Assembly: GCA_029937655.1 (NCBI GenBank)
Contig: JAPYPK010000012.1
Span: forward strand, 1 to 26,732
Direction of reading: 5' to 3'
DNA length: 26,732 nt
Source: Nitrospinaceae bacterium
GTDB lineage: Bacteria; Nitrospinota; Nitrospinia; Nitrospinales; VA-1
The stretch's first letter is position 1; the number at the start of each line of letters is the position of its first letter. Below, piece after piece: positions 1 to 7,769 of this stretch. A model generated the notes under the pieces. The model saw only the letters and a program-made list of their open reading frames with translations, was not told where the DNA came from and ran no database searches. Made by a program: the position numbers and the translations under genes.

Positions 1-152
1 CTTGCAAAGCATTATTTAGCTATGTGTCAAAATCAATGATGTGAGTTTGTTCTTATAGTTACTTTATATCTTGGTAGAGGTTGTCACTTTGCACCATATT
101 AAAGAAGTTCCTCTTACTATAACTTTGTCGGTCAGTTGAAAGTTGGTTTTTG

Positions 153-1175
153 CTAACGCCGTATGACTTTTTTCAATTGGTATTTTTGTACCGCACGATT
201 ATGTTCCCTGAGATTGGAAGAAAAATGATGACTCCCATCCTTTCTAGAAACAAAATAAAGATGGTTTGACCTGATTGGATTTAATGCGGCCGTTATCGAC
301 TTTATCCCAGGATTCGCAATGGGTCCTGGCGGAAGCCCTTTATAACGATATGTGTTGTAGGGCGAGTCTATATTAAGGTCCTTTTTCCGAATGTTTCCAT
401 CAAACTCTTCGATTGCGTAAATGACGGTAGGGTCTGTTTGCAGTCGCATGTTTCTGCGAAGGCGGTTGTGAAATACCGAGGAGATATGTTTTCGTTCAGC
501 ATTCATTCCAGTTTCTTTTTCAATCAAGGAGGCCAGGGTGATAACTTCGTGTAAGGACATATCTGATTTTTGGATTTGATCAAGTATACCCCCATTTGTT
601 ATCCGCTGTTTAAATGTATTTAGCATGGCCTGAACAATTTTTTGCTCAGAGGTATGTTTGCTGAAGTGGTAAGTCTCGGGAAATAGGTAACCTTCTAAAG
701 AGTCGGAAGTTATGTTCAAGGTTTTTATCAGACCCTTGTTCCTAGTTTCTTTAATGAAGTCTTTTTTGTTTATTGAAATTTTTCTGGCAAGTAGTTCCGC
801 GATTTCTGTAATACGATAGCCTTCAGGAATGGTGACCGGATGTAGGACCGTTTTACCACTGGTGATGGCCTTGAGTATATCCATGGGAAGCATGGATTGA
901 TTTAGCTCATATTCACCTACTTGTATATGAACCTGTTTGTTTCGGATATTAGCAAGCAAGCGAAATGCGCTGGCACTCCTGATAAGGTTGTGGCTTTCAA
1001 GTTCGCTAGAAATTTGTTTTAAAGTGGCGCCCGGTGGGATGCTTATGGTTATGGCCTGTGTGCTTTCTCCTGCGGGGTGTGATATCTGGTAATAAAAAAA
1101 ACCGGATATTATCCAGACCAATAAAACTAAACCTCCAAATAGAGGTAAAAGGTTAGGTTTGCTTTGTAGTTTCAT
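153..1175 (-). CDS. mltG: Endolytic murein transglycosylase MltG (YceG family)
   Basis: Cleaves nascent peptidoglycan glycan strands at the inner membrane and is thought to set strand length. The 340-aa protein has one N-terminal membrane anchor (about residues 10-30) and a long periplasmic part. Family signatures are YLFPETY at 163-169, ASLIEKETG at 215-223 with the expected catalytic Glu219, LQTDPT at 245-250 and the Gly/Pro-rich LPPGPIANPG at 281-290. Length matches E. coli MltG. It is the last gene of a minus-strand run, 54 bp after hisC. No clear Shine-Dalgarno precedes the ATG, so expression probably depends on read-through from upstream. The assignment is by motif and is firm. The 152 bp beyond its stop show no gene. 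Confidence 0.96.
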   Translation of the reverse strand: MKLQSKPNLLPLFGGLVLLVWIISGFFYYQISHPAGESTQAITISIPPGATLKQISSELESHNLIRSASAFRLLANIRNKQVHIQVGEYELNQSMLPMDILKAITSGKTVLHPVTIPEGYRITEIAELLARKISINKKDFIKETRNKGLIKTLNITSDSLEGYLFPETYHFSKHTSEQKIVQAMLNTFKQRITNGGILDQIQKSDMSLHEVITLASLIEKETGMNAERKHISSVFHNRLRRNMRLQTDPTVIYAIEEFDGNIRKKDLNIDSPYNTYRYKGLPPGPIANPGIKSITAALNPIRSNHLYFVSRKDGSHHFSSNLREHNRAVQKYQLKKVIRR

Positions 1176-1229
1176 GAACAGATTGAGCTAATTCTTGTTT
1201 TAGGAGGTTACTTTTTTAAACTGATCTGC

Positions 1230-2300
1230 TTAGTTTTTAAAGTCTTTTAATTTTGAAAGGAATCTGTCGTTTTCACTTTTAGTGCCAACGGTGACTCGTA
1301 GACAGTTATTCAGCTTTGGATGTAAACTCAGGTTGCGTACTAAGATTCCATTTTTGGCTAAGAATGCGAATATACTTCCAGCGGGTTGTTTTGTTTTAAA
1401 TAAAATAAAATTTGAATCAGACGGGAATGCGGTTACTGATTCAATTTTATGAAGTTCGCCTAATAATCGGTGACGTTCATCAAGAATGGAATCAATCTGC
1501 GCTTGGACCGCTTTAAAGTTTGTTATTAAGTGTTCAGCAAACACTTGAGATACGGTGTTTGAATTATAGGGTAACCGAACCTTGTTGATTTCACTGATGA
1601 CCAGCGGGTCAGCCACGCCAAACCCAACACGCAGGGCAGCCAGTCCAATTTTTGATAGGCTTCTAAGTACAATCAGGTTGTTGTGTTCTTTGATTTGATT
1701 GACAAAACTTTTTCTAGAGAAGTCGTGGTAGGCTTCGTCAATCACAACTATGCCTTGAAAATTATCAATGACTTTCTGTACTTGTGTGTCGGAAAAACAA
1801 TTTCCCGTAGGGTTGTTGGGGTAGCTTAGAAAAATTATTTTTGAATTGCTTTCTTCAGCTGACTGTAAAATCACATCTGCATTAAAATCCCAATGACTAT
1901 CAAGAGAAATTCGATCTGATTTAATGCCAAGGCTTTGCGCTATGATTGAATACATAGAAAAGGTGGGGTCGGGAAATGTAATAGTATCCCCTTTCTGGCA
2001 AAAGACTTGAAGAAGAAATAGGATGATTTCGTCAGAGCCATTTCCAATCACCAGGTGTTTGGTTTCTATGTCTAATCGGTGTGCAATAGAATTTTTAAGG
2101 GCTCTACTGTCTGGATCTGGATATCTGTTTAATTGTAGTTTTTGGAGCGATGATGAAAATAGCTCGAGAAGCTCTTTTGAAGGAGGAAACGGGTTTTCAT
2201 TTGCGTGTAATTTGATTTCACAGTCGGTGCTTTCAACATGGTAAGGCTTTAGTGAAAGAACGTTTCCCTGTATCAGTTTCATTATTTCCACGCTAGACAT
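1230..2300 (-). CDS. hisC: Histidinol-phosphate aminotransferase
   Basis: PLP-dependent fold-type I aminotransferase that converts imidazole acetol phosphate and glutamate to L-histidinol phosphate, a late step of histidine synthesis. At 356 aa it has the length of E. coli HisC. Visible motifs are LHANENPFPP at 31-40, NGSDE around 87-91, SYPNNPTG at 159-166, DEAYHDF at 188-194 and the SLSK motif with the PLP-binding Lys217. The C-terminal LRVTVGT at 334-340 carries the substrate-phosphate Arg. Its ATG shares one base with the gmk stop codon (TGATG), so the two are probably translationally coupled. No other his genes are in the window. Close HisC paralogues can act on phenylalanine or tyrosine substrates, which the sequence alone does not exclude. 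Confidence 0.93.
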   Translation of the reverse strand: MSSVEIMKLIQGNVLSLKPYHVESTDCEIKLHANENPFPPSKELLELFSSSLQKLQLNRYPDPDSRALKNSIAHRLDIETKHLVIGNGSDEIILFLLQVFCQKGDTITFPDPTFSMYSIIAQSLGIKSDRISLDSHWDFNADVILQSAEESNSKIIFLSYPNNPTGNCFSDTQVQKVIDNFQGIVVIDEAYHDFSRKSFVNQIKEHNNLIVLRSLSKIGLAALRVGFGVADPLVISEINKVRLPYNSNTVSQVFAEHLITNFKAVQAQIDSILDERHRLLGELHKIESVTAFPSDSNFILFKTKQPAGSIFAFLAKNGILVRNLSLHPKLNNCLRVTVGTKSENDRFLSKLKDFKN

Positions 2301-2929
2301 CAGGTGTGTGCCTCATCATTTATCAAATTGTCCAAACCGGGAGAAGATGGTTTGTAACGTTCTTTTCTGAAATGCTCTGCTGTAATAATTGAAAGGAGGT
2401 GGTCGGTGGTTTGTTCTGCATCGACATTGGTCAATATGTAATCATAAAGTGTGGATAATTGTATTTCTTTTTCACTTATTTTTAGACGCTCCTGAATTGT
2501 ACTGGCAGGTTCAGTTCCTCGACTGTTTAGTCGACTCTCTAAAGCTTCTATCGATGGTGGCATCATGAAAATAAAAACAGCTTTATAGTGAATATCTCGT
2601 AAAGACTGTGCCCCTTGAACGTCGAGTTCAATTAAGACATCATCCCCATTAAGGTGATGGCTATCTACAGACTTAAATGCCGTCCCATAGTAGTTTTTAA
2701 AAACTTTTGCCCATTCAAGAAATTCCCCGCGCTCTATTTTTTCTTCGAATTCTTTTTTAGAAATAAAATGATAGTCAACTCCTTCTACTTCGCCGTTACG
2801 AGGTTCCCGCGTGGTGTGGGAGGTGCTGAACTTGAGATCAGGAAGTTTCTGTATTAATAGTTTGCAGATTGTGGTTTTTCCGGTTCCTGATGGCGCTGAT
2901 AGAATAAATATTATTCCGTTTGACTGCAT
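2300..2929 (-). CDS. gmk: Guanylate kinase
   Basis: Cytosolic kinase phosphorylating GMP to GDP with ATP. The P-loop SAPSGTGKTT lies at residues 11-20. The GMP-binding segment TSHTTREPRNGEVEGVDYHF follows near 36-55, and the family pattern ELDVQGAQSLR sits near 102-112. The 209-aa length is normal for bacterial Gmk. It lies downstream of yicC, a widely conserved neighbourhood, with about 80 bp between them. The rpoZ or remA genes often found here are absent. Its stop overlaps the hisC start by one base, so the two are co-transcribed and probably coupled. The Shine-Dalgarno is weak (AGAG about 10 bases upstream). Confidence 0.96.
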   Translation of the reverse strand: MQSNGIIFILSAPSGTGKTTICKLLIQKLPDLKFSTSHTTREPRNGEVEGVDYHFISKKEFEEKIERGEFLEWAKVFKNYYGTAFKSVDSHHLNGDDVLIELDVQGAQSLRDIHYKAVFIFMMPPSIEALESRLNSRGTEPASTIQERLKISEKEIQLSTLYDYILTNVDAEQTTDHLLSIITAEHFRKERYKPSSPGLDNLINDEAHT

Positions 2930-3010
2930 TATTCAGGTTCTCTTGTCGAATTTCAGTTTATTAGTGCTTGGATTATATTTTTTTTGGTTTGTCGAGACAA
3001 ATGCAAATAC

Positions 3011-3892
3011 TTACTCGATGTTGGCTAGTTGCTCTCGAATTTTTTCCAGGCAACTTTTCATCTCTATTACTGCTTTAGAAACTTCAAGATCAATAGTTTT
3101 AGAGCCCGTGGTGTTAACCTCCCTATTGATTTCCTGAGTTAGAAACTCTAGTTTACGCCCTTGAGGTTCAGGAGAGGCAACTAATAGGTTGAATTGTTCT
3201 AAATGGCTTTCAAGCCGAACAAGTTCTTCTGTAACATCGCAACGATCTGCTAGCAGAGCAGATTCTTGAGCTATACGATCTGGGTTAATTTCAATTCCAC
3301 TAGTTAAGGTTTGTATTTTTTCATTCAATTTACTTTGGAATTGCTGGACAGTAATTGACTGTTTTTCTGAAATTGATTTTCCTAGATTTTTAATGCTATT
3401 TATTTGATTGAGAATGTCTTTTTCTAGATTTTTTCCTTCTTCTTCTCGCATTTTTATCAACTGGGTAAGCGCTTTGTCGACCGTTTGCATTACTATTTCT
3501 TCACAGGAGTCTTCAACTTTTTTGGTTTCTGTCTTAACAACATCTCTCTGGGATAAAACCGTATTAATGTCAATTGTTCCTTTTAGACTTAAGCCCTCTT
3601 GAATTTTTTTAAAAGCATTTAGATATTCATTGGCTAGGGGAAGGTTGGGAGTGACCTCAAGGTTTGTTTCTGTGTCACCATTTTTTTGAACCATGATTGT
3701 AATATCGAATGAACCTCGGGCACATTTGGCTTTCACTATTTTCTTTAATGGGAGCTCAAGGGGTGCAAGTGTCTTTGGCAGGCGGGTGTTGATATCGATG
3801 AACCTGTTGTTCACCGAACGAATTTCTACCTTACAGGTAAGGTCCTCGTTTTGATTTTCATATCTGGAAAACCCAGTCATACTTTTAAGCAT
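3011..3892 (-). CDS. yicC: YicC family endoribonuclease (YicC/YloC)
   Basis: Member of the YicC/YloC family; E. coli YicC is reported to be an endoribonuclease involved in small-RNA turnover. The 293-aa protein starts with the usual MTGFSR motif (residues 5-10). It has an N-terminal YicC-like domain, a coiled-coil-rich middle (about 125-200) and the DUF1732 C-terminus with DVTEELVRLESH (219-230) and GRKLEFLTQEINREVNTTGSK (245-265). The start lies 9 bp after the stop of the siroheme reductase gene, so the two probably share a transcript, while gmk follows downstream. Family assignment is secure; the exact RNA substrate is not visible. Confidence 0.93.
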   Translation of the reverse strand: MLKSMTGFSRYENQNEDLTCKVEIRSVNNRFIDINTRLPKTLAPLELPLKKIVKAKCARGSFDITIMVQKNGDTETNLEVTPNLPLANEYLNAFKKIQEGLSLKGTIDINTVLSQRDVVKTETKKVEDSCEEIVMQTVDKALTQLIKMREEEGKNLEKDILNQINSIKNLGKSISEKQSITVQQFQSKLNEKIQTLTSGIEINPDRIAQESALLADRCDVTEELVRLESHLEQFNLLVASPEPQGRKLEFLTQEINREVNTTGSKTIDLEVSKAVIEMKSCLEKIREQLANIE

Positions 3893-3901
3893 AGGTATTA
3901 A

Positions 3902-6277
3902 TCAGGCTTTCTTAATAACTATTTTAAAGTGTCCACTAATTTTTTCCGTGGAAACCACTTCGTGTCCATCATTTTTAATACTTCTGGGAACATTTTTTTC
4001 TGGTTCGCCTAGATCTAGTAGAACCTCAAGACTATCTCCGGATGTCATCGTCTCCAGTTTTAGTTTTGTTTTAACGTAGTTGAAGGGACATTTGACTCCA
4101 AGGAGATCAATTTTTTGGAAAGATGGGCCAGTGCCTTCTTTTTTCTCATCACCACCAACACGTATTCTTAAAGATTTGTCGGATTGCATTTTATTGTTAA
4201 CTTCCCGACACTCTTCAGCAAGGTCACCACAGTTTTGCACCCACCATGAAACGATATCTTTGTTTGCTGACGAGTTTTCTTTTTCATAGCGTTCGCCCAT
4301 TTCAGCAAATTTTCCTGATACAATCTCCATATCAATGATAAGTGAGTGAAACTTTCTAATACATTCTAAATCATCATTAAAATCCATGCCCTCTGTGACG
4401 AGTAAAGCTCTTGCAGATGCAACGGTTGAACGCTTTGCATGATCCATCGCTTGAGAGTACTCTTGTTTTTCAAGCGCTAGTTTGCCTTGGAAATGAGCAC
4501 GTTCAGCTTCGGACAAGCGATCTGTTATCATATCCGTGACGGCTCCTGCGCATTCTCCTTGACCGCGGTCTTCCAAGCTAAACTTTTCTTCAGATCCGAA
4601 ATCGATATATGAATGAGGAGCTTCTTCGATTTGCGGCAATTCTCTTAGTGGGTTGAGTAGTTCTCGAAAAAAATTCTTCCCTTTTCTATCATAAAATTCT
4701 CCGAAAGATTCATTAGGGAGTTTGTCGCTTTTGAAGGAGTCTATAACTTGTCTAGTTGCTTGGGGTGCGTTCTTCGCTGGGATTTTGATTACTGAAGTAC
4801 CAAAGACAACTTTATCCTCATCAATTCTACCACCCAATAATATTTCATAATGTGGGGCGAGAACACCATTCAACTTTTTGGCTCCGCCATGAAATCCTAT
4901 AGACGCGATATGGTGCTGACCACATGAGTTAGGGCATCCACTTGCCTTAATGGATATATGGTCTAATTCTTGGGAATGAGGAAATCCATTTTCCATTTCT
5001 TCATTGAGGTGTTTCACCAATCCGCGTGATGCCGTTATTCCTAGGTTGCAGGTTTCTGACCCAGGACAGCAGGTAATATCTCTAATTTCTTCAGTGCCTG
5101 CTCTGTGTAGATCAATTTTTTGGAGCTCTAAGTAGAATGTGCTTAGGGCTTCGTTTTTCACCCATGGAATCATAATGTTCTGATTGACTGTGTTTACGAT
5201 AATCCCTCCAGCGAGGTTAGATGCCATCTTAGCAACGGTTCGCGCCTTATCACTAGTGATGTCGCCCAAAGCCAGCTTAATTTGCACATTTAAATAACCG
5301 CTTTGTTTCTGTTCGCAGGTATTCCTGTTTTTCCACGTTTGAAATCCCGGGTCTGAATTAAATTTGTCGTTAATCTCAAATTCGAGATTATTGGGAACAA
5401 ACTCTTCTTTTGGAATCTCTATAGGAGGGAAGGTTTTATTTGCCAGCGCAGCAAATTCTTCCTCATAAAGTTCTTTTATTCTATCCAAACCTAGTTTATC
5501 AAGGACATACTTAAATCTAGCCTTATTACGGTTTTTCTTGTCACCATATTTGTCAAATACCTGAACCATTGCCTCGCACATACGAAGCAAGTTTGCTGTT
5601 GGAAGAAAATCAGTCAAGGGCTTTGCCCCATGTGGAAAAGATCCGAGTCCACCGCCAATTAACACCTTGAAGCCCCGAATTTCTTTTCCATTCTCATTTT
5701 TTATTTGAGCATTAAGTCCTATGTCGTGAATTGGGGCAAGTCCGCAGCCAGAACATCCACCAAAGCTAATTTTGAACTTTCTGGGTAGGTTTTGTGTTGC
5801 AGCATGACGAATTAAATAACTTGTAACTGCTTTACCGTAGGGAGCTACATCAAATACTTCCTCTTTACAGGTCCCGGCTTTATGACAGGCAGTAACATTT
5901 CGCACTGTATTGCCGCAGGCTTCCCGTGTGGTAAGACCATAGTCTGCCAAGTCCTGTAATCCTTTAGAGATATCCTCTAGTTTTACGAAATGAAACTGGA
6001 AATCTTGCCGAGTGGTCACATGCAGAATTCCATTAGAGTATTTATCGGCAAAATCAGAAAGGCATAGCAGTTGCTCTGTTGTCATTCGGCCAGTGGAAAG
6101 TTTTGTCCTGACCATTTGAACGTCATCCTGACGTTGACCATAGATTCCTTGTTGCAGGCGAAACCGTTTGAAATCTTCAGGGTCTACCTTTCCGCGATTC
6201 AATCGCTCCACTTCGGCTGTAAACTCTTCAATCTCCTTTTTTACTTCAGGAGGTATATTTAAAGTGCTTGTATCCAT
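3902..6277 (-). CDS. Siroheme nitrite/sulfite reductase fused to HEPN-like and TusA-like domains
   Basis: Large (791 aa) assimilatory-type siroheme/[4Fe-4S] reductase that reduces sulfite to sulfide or nitrite to ammonia with six electrons. Residues 1 to about 545 hold the two duplicated reductase halves. Cluster/siroheme cysteines are C404 and C410 (CX5C) and C448 and C452 (CX3C). TTRQDFQFH at about 88-96 carries a siroheme-contact Arg. Residues about 585-695 look like a helical HEPN-type domain. Residues about 718-791 resemble TusA/SirA with Cys730 in GVKCPFN, where the usual CPxP Pro is Asn. The start is the ATG at 6277 because AGAGG (6284-6288) sits 6 bases upstream; a GTG directly before it is too close. 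The TusA tail suggests sulfur trafficking and so sulfite as substrate, but nitrite is not excluded. Confidence 0.9.
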   Translation of the reverse strand: MDTSTLNIPPEVKKEIEEFTAEVERLNRGKVDPEDFKRFRLQQGIYGQRQDDVQMVRTKLSTGRMTTEQLLCLSDFADKYSNGILHVTTRQDFQFHFVKLEDISKGLQDLADYGLTTREACGNTVRNVTACHKAGTCKEEVFDVAPYGKAVTSYLIRHAATQNLPRKFKISFGGCSGCGLAPIHDIGLNAQIKNENGKEIRGFKVLIGGGLGSFPHGAKPLTDFLPTANLLRMCEAMVQVFDKYGDKKNRNKARFKYVLDKLGLDRIKELYEEEFAALANKTFPPIEIPKEEFVPNNLEFEINDKFNSDPGFQTWKNRNTCEQKQSGYLNVQIKLALGDITSDKARTVAKMASNLAGGIIVNTVNQNIMIPWVKNEALSTFYLELQKIDLHRAGTEEIRDITCCPGSETCNLGITASRGLVKHLNEEMENGFPHSQELDHISIKASGCPNSCGQHHIASIGFHGGAKKLNGVLAPHYEILLGGRIDEDKVVFGTSVIKIPAKNAPQATRQVIDSFKSDKLPNESFGEFYDRKGKNFFRELLNPLRELPQIEEAPHSYIDFGSEEKFSLEDRGQGECAGAVTDMITDRLSEAERAHFQGKLALEKQEYSQAMDHAKRSTVASARALLVTEGMDFNDDLECIRKFHSLIIDMEIVSGKFAEMGERYEKENSSANKDIVSWWVQNCGDLAEECREVNNKMQSDKSLRIRVGGDEKKEGTGPSFQKIDLLGVKCPFNYVKTKLKLETMTSGDSLEVLLDLGEPEKNVPRSIKNDGHEVVSTEKISGHFKIVIKKA

Positions 6278-6596
6278 CACGAACCTCTTTAATTACAAAG
6301 GGTATTTTGAAACCCATTTTTGTTAAGTTTGATTTAATGAAACGGTGACTACAGGGATGCTTGATAGCAGACCATCAACTAAATTTATCCTATAACGGAA
6401 TACCATTATATTATTATAAAAAACAAGATTATACCCTAATAAATTAAATTTATGGAGATGGTTGCGTAGAAAAGACTTATTTTTATGACAAATGTTAATA
6501 GGTCTAAGGTAAGGTGATTTAATAGCATCTTTATAAAGCGTTGTATTTGAAATACTAATTTTGGTTTATTTGATAACTAGGTGTGTTCATTGTCAA
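6278..6596. other. Divergent AT-rich intergenic region
   Basis: About 320 bp between the divergent reductase and methyltransferase genes. It is very AT-rich and has several TATAAT-like hexamers on the minus strand (for example 6428-6433 and 6405-6410), none with a convincing -35 at 16-18 bp. It should hold the promoters for both directions. I see no gene, terminator or clear riboswitch. Confidence 0.4.
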
Positions 6597-7310
6597 ATGG
6601 TTTCTTTATTAATCCACATTAATTTTTTTGTTTTTCTGGCATGTTTTGCCATTGCTCTAACTAGAAATTCAAACCTCAATACCATTATTGTAGGCCTTAC
6701 GTATTTGGCACCTTTGGTTCCGTATGGACTTAATTTCGAAAATATGGAGAGGTTTTTGCTTGTTTCTTATTTTAATCTCATTTTTGGCCTTATTGAAATA
6801 GTTGTTTTTGTTAAAACGGTCAAACCCGAGGATACTCCGTTTGACAAAGAGCATCTTAAACAATTATTTGGTCATACTTTGCCAATTGTAGTTGCATTAC
6901 TTGGCTTGTCATTTTTAGGTCGCTCGACGGAATTTCCTGTGACGGCAGTGGAATTGGTAGTCATCCTTACTCTTTTTGTATTAGGTTCTGTTATGCGGAT
7001 TATAGCCATTTACCAAATTGGAGCCGCCGCATTCAAATTCGATATTATTTTTCGCGAGAAACAAAAATTAAAAACCGATCAATTGTATGGTTTGATGCGG
7101 CACCCATCCTACACGGCAATGATGATCGTTGTTGTTTCTTTCGCTGCGATTACTCATTCTCTTTTTTTTGGAGTTCTTGGAGTGCTGTCTGCATGGATAG
7201 GTTTTCAGTACAGAATTTATCATGAAGAGAGAGGGTTAGCAGAACAGTATGGAGAGAAATACGATGTTTTTCGTTCTAGTACAGGGATGTGGGTTCCCTA
7301 CTTTAAATGA
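6597..7310 (+). CDS. Isoprenylcysteine carboxyl methyltransferase (ICMT)-like membrane methyltransferase
   Basis: Integral-membrane SAM-dependent methyltransferase of the ICMT/PEMT superfamily, about 238 aa with 6 or 7 hydrophobic segments. The C-terminal core carries RHPSY (168-172 from the ATG used here) and a Glu-Glu pair at 210-211, the SAM-binding signatures of the superfamily, followed by the YGEKYDVFR pattern. In bacteria, members methylate isoprenoid, polyketide (SrsB-like) or lipid substrates, not prenylated proteins. I chose the ATG at 6597; AGGTG at 6579-6583 is rather far upstream (13 bases), and an in-frame TTG at 6561 would add 12 residues. It converges on a small membrane gene with 9 bp between. 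The family is firm, the substrate unknown. Confidence 0.85.
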   Translation: MVSLLIHINFFVFLACFAIALTRNSNLNTIIVGLTYLAPLVPYGLNFENMERFLLVSYFNLIFGLIEIVVFVKTVKPEDTPFDKEHLKQLFGHTLPIVVALLGLSFLGRSTEFPVTAVELVVILTLFVLGSVMRIIAIYQIGAAAFKFDIIFREKQKLKTDQLYGLMRHPSYTAMMIVVVSFAAITHSLFFGVLGVLSAWIGFQYRIYHEERGLAEQYGEKYDVFRSSTGMWVPYFK

Positions 7311-7319
7311 ATAAAATTA

Positions 7320-7754
7320 TTAGCTATTGCGAAAGTCAATATAGTGAGTGATTCCTAAAACCAACAAGATGTAACCGTAACTGGCTATATAAAATATAGC
7401 CTTGCTAGGGGCCCGATTGCCATGCTTTTCGTTGTTAGGGAGAGTGAGATTTTTTAATCTAAAATAATTGGCCACAAGAATGACAAAAAAAAGAATTAGC
7501 GGGTTATAGTTCAAGATACTCATCAATCCTGAAGTGATGAAAGCGAGTCCCCACATGCCTGGAATTTTGATCCAGCGGTCTTTTGTGAGGTCATCAACTA
7601 CATTGAGGGCAGCTACGTATCCAACAAAGTAAAATAGAAACGTAAGTCCAAGCCAGATAAAAAAGCCTACTATTTCTCTGCCGCCTGTAATGTCATCAAG
7701 CCCAAGAATCATGTTGTGAAGGGTAGCATCCGTTTTAGCCAAGAACAATAGCAC
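7320..7754 (-). CDS. Small multi-pass membrane protein with a UbiA-type NxxxDxxxD motif
   Basis: Not firmly recognised. About 145 aa with four to five hydrophobic segments. After the second segment it has N, D and D spaced as NxxxDxxxD (bases about 7578-7604), the prenyl-diphosphate/Mg2+ site of UbiA prenyltransferases. It is only about half UbiA length and no second DxxxD is visible, so it may be a remnant or a short variant, or the match may be chance. The open frame extends to 7871, but that would run about 100 bp antisense into the certain start of the flavoprotein at 7770. I therefore use a GTG at 7754; an ATG at 7712 is possible but drops the first membrane helix. Its neighbours (methyltransferase, prenyl-reductase-like flavoprotein) suit an isoprenoid role. 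Function is inferred. Confidence 0.5.
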   Translation of the reverse strand: MLLFLAKTDATLHNMILGLDDITGGREIVGFFIWLGLTFLFYFVGYVAALNVVDDLTKDRWIKIPGMWGLAFITSGLMSILNYNPLILFFVILVANYFRLKNLTLPNNEKHGNRAPSKAIFYIASYGYILLVLGITHYIDFRNS

Positions 7755-7769
7755 GAACAAACTCAGCCT

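Noticed and set aside
1..152. Partial gene at the left edge
   Set aside because: Stop codons in the frames I read and no recognisable protein segment.
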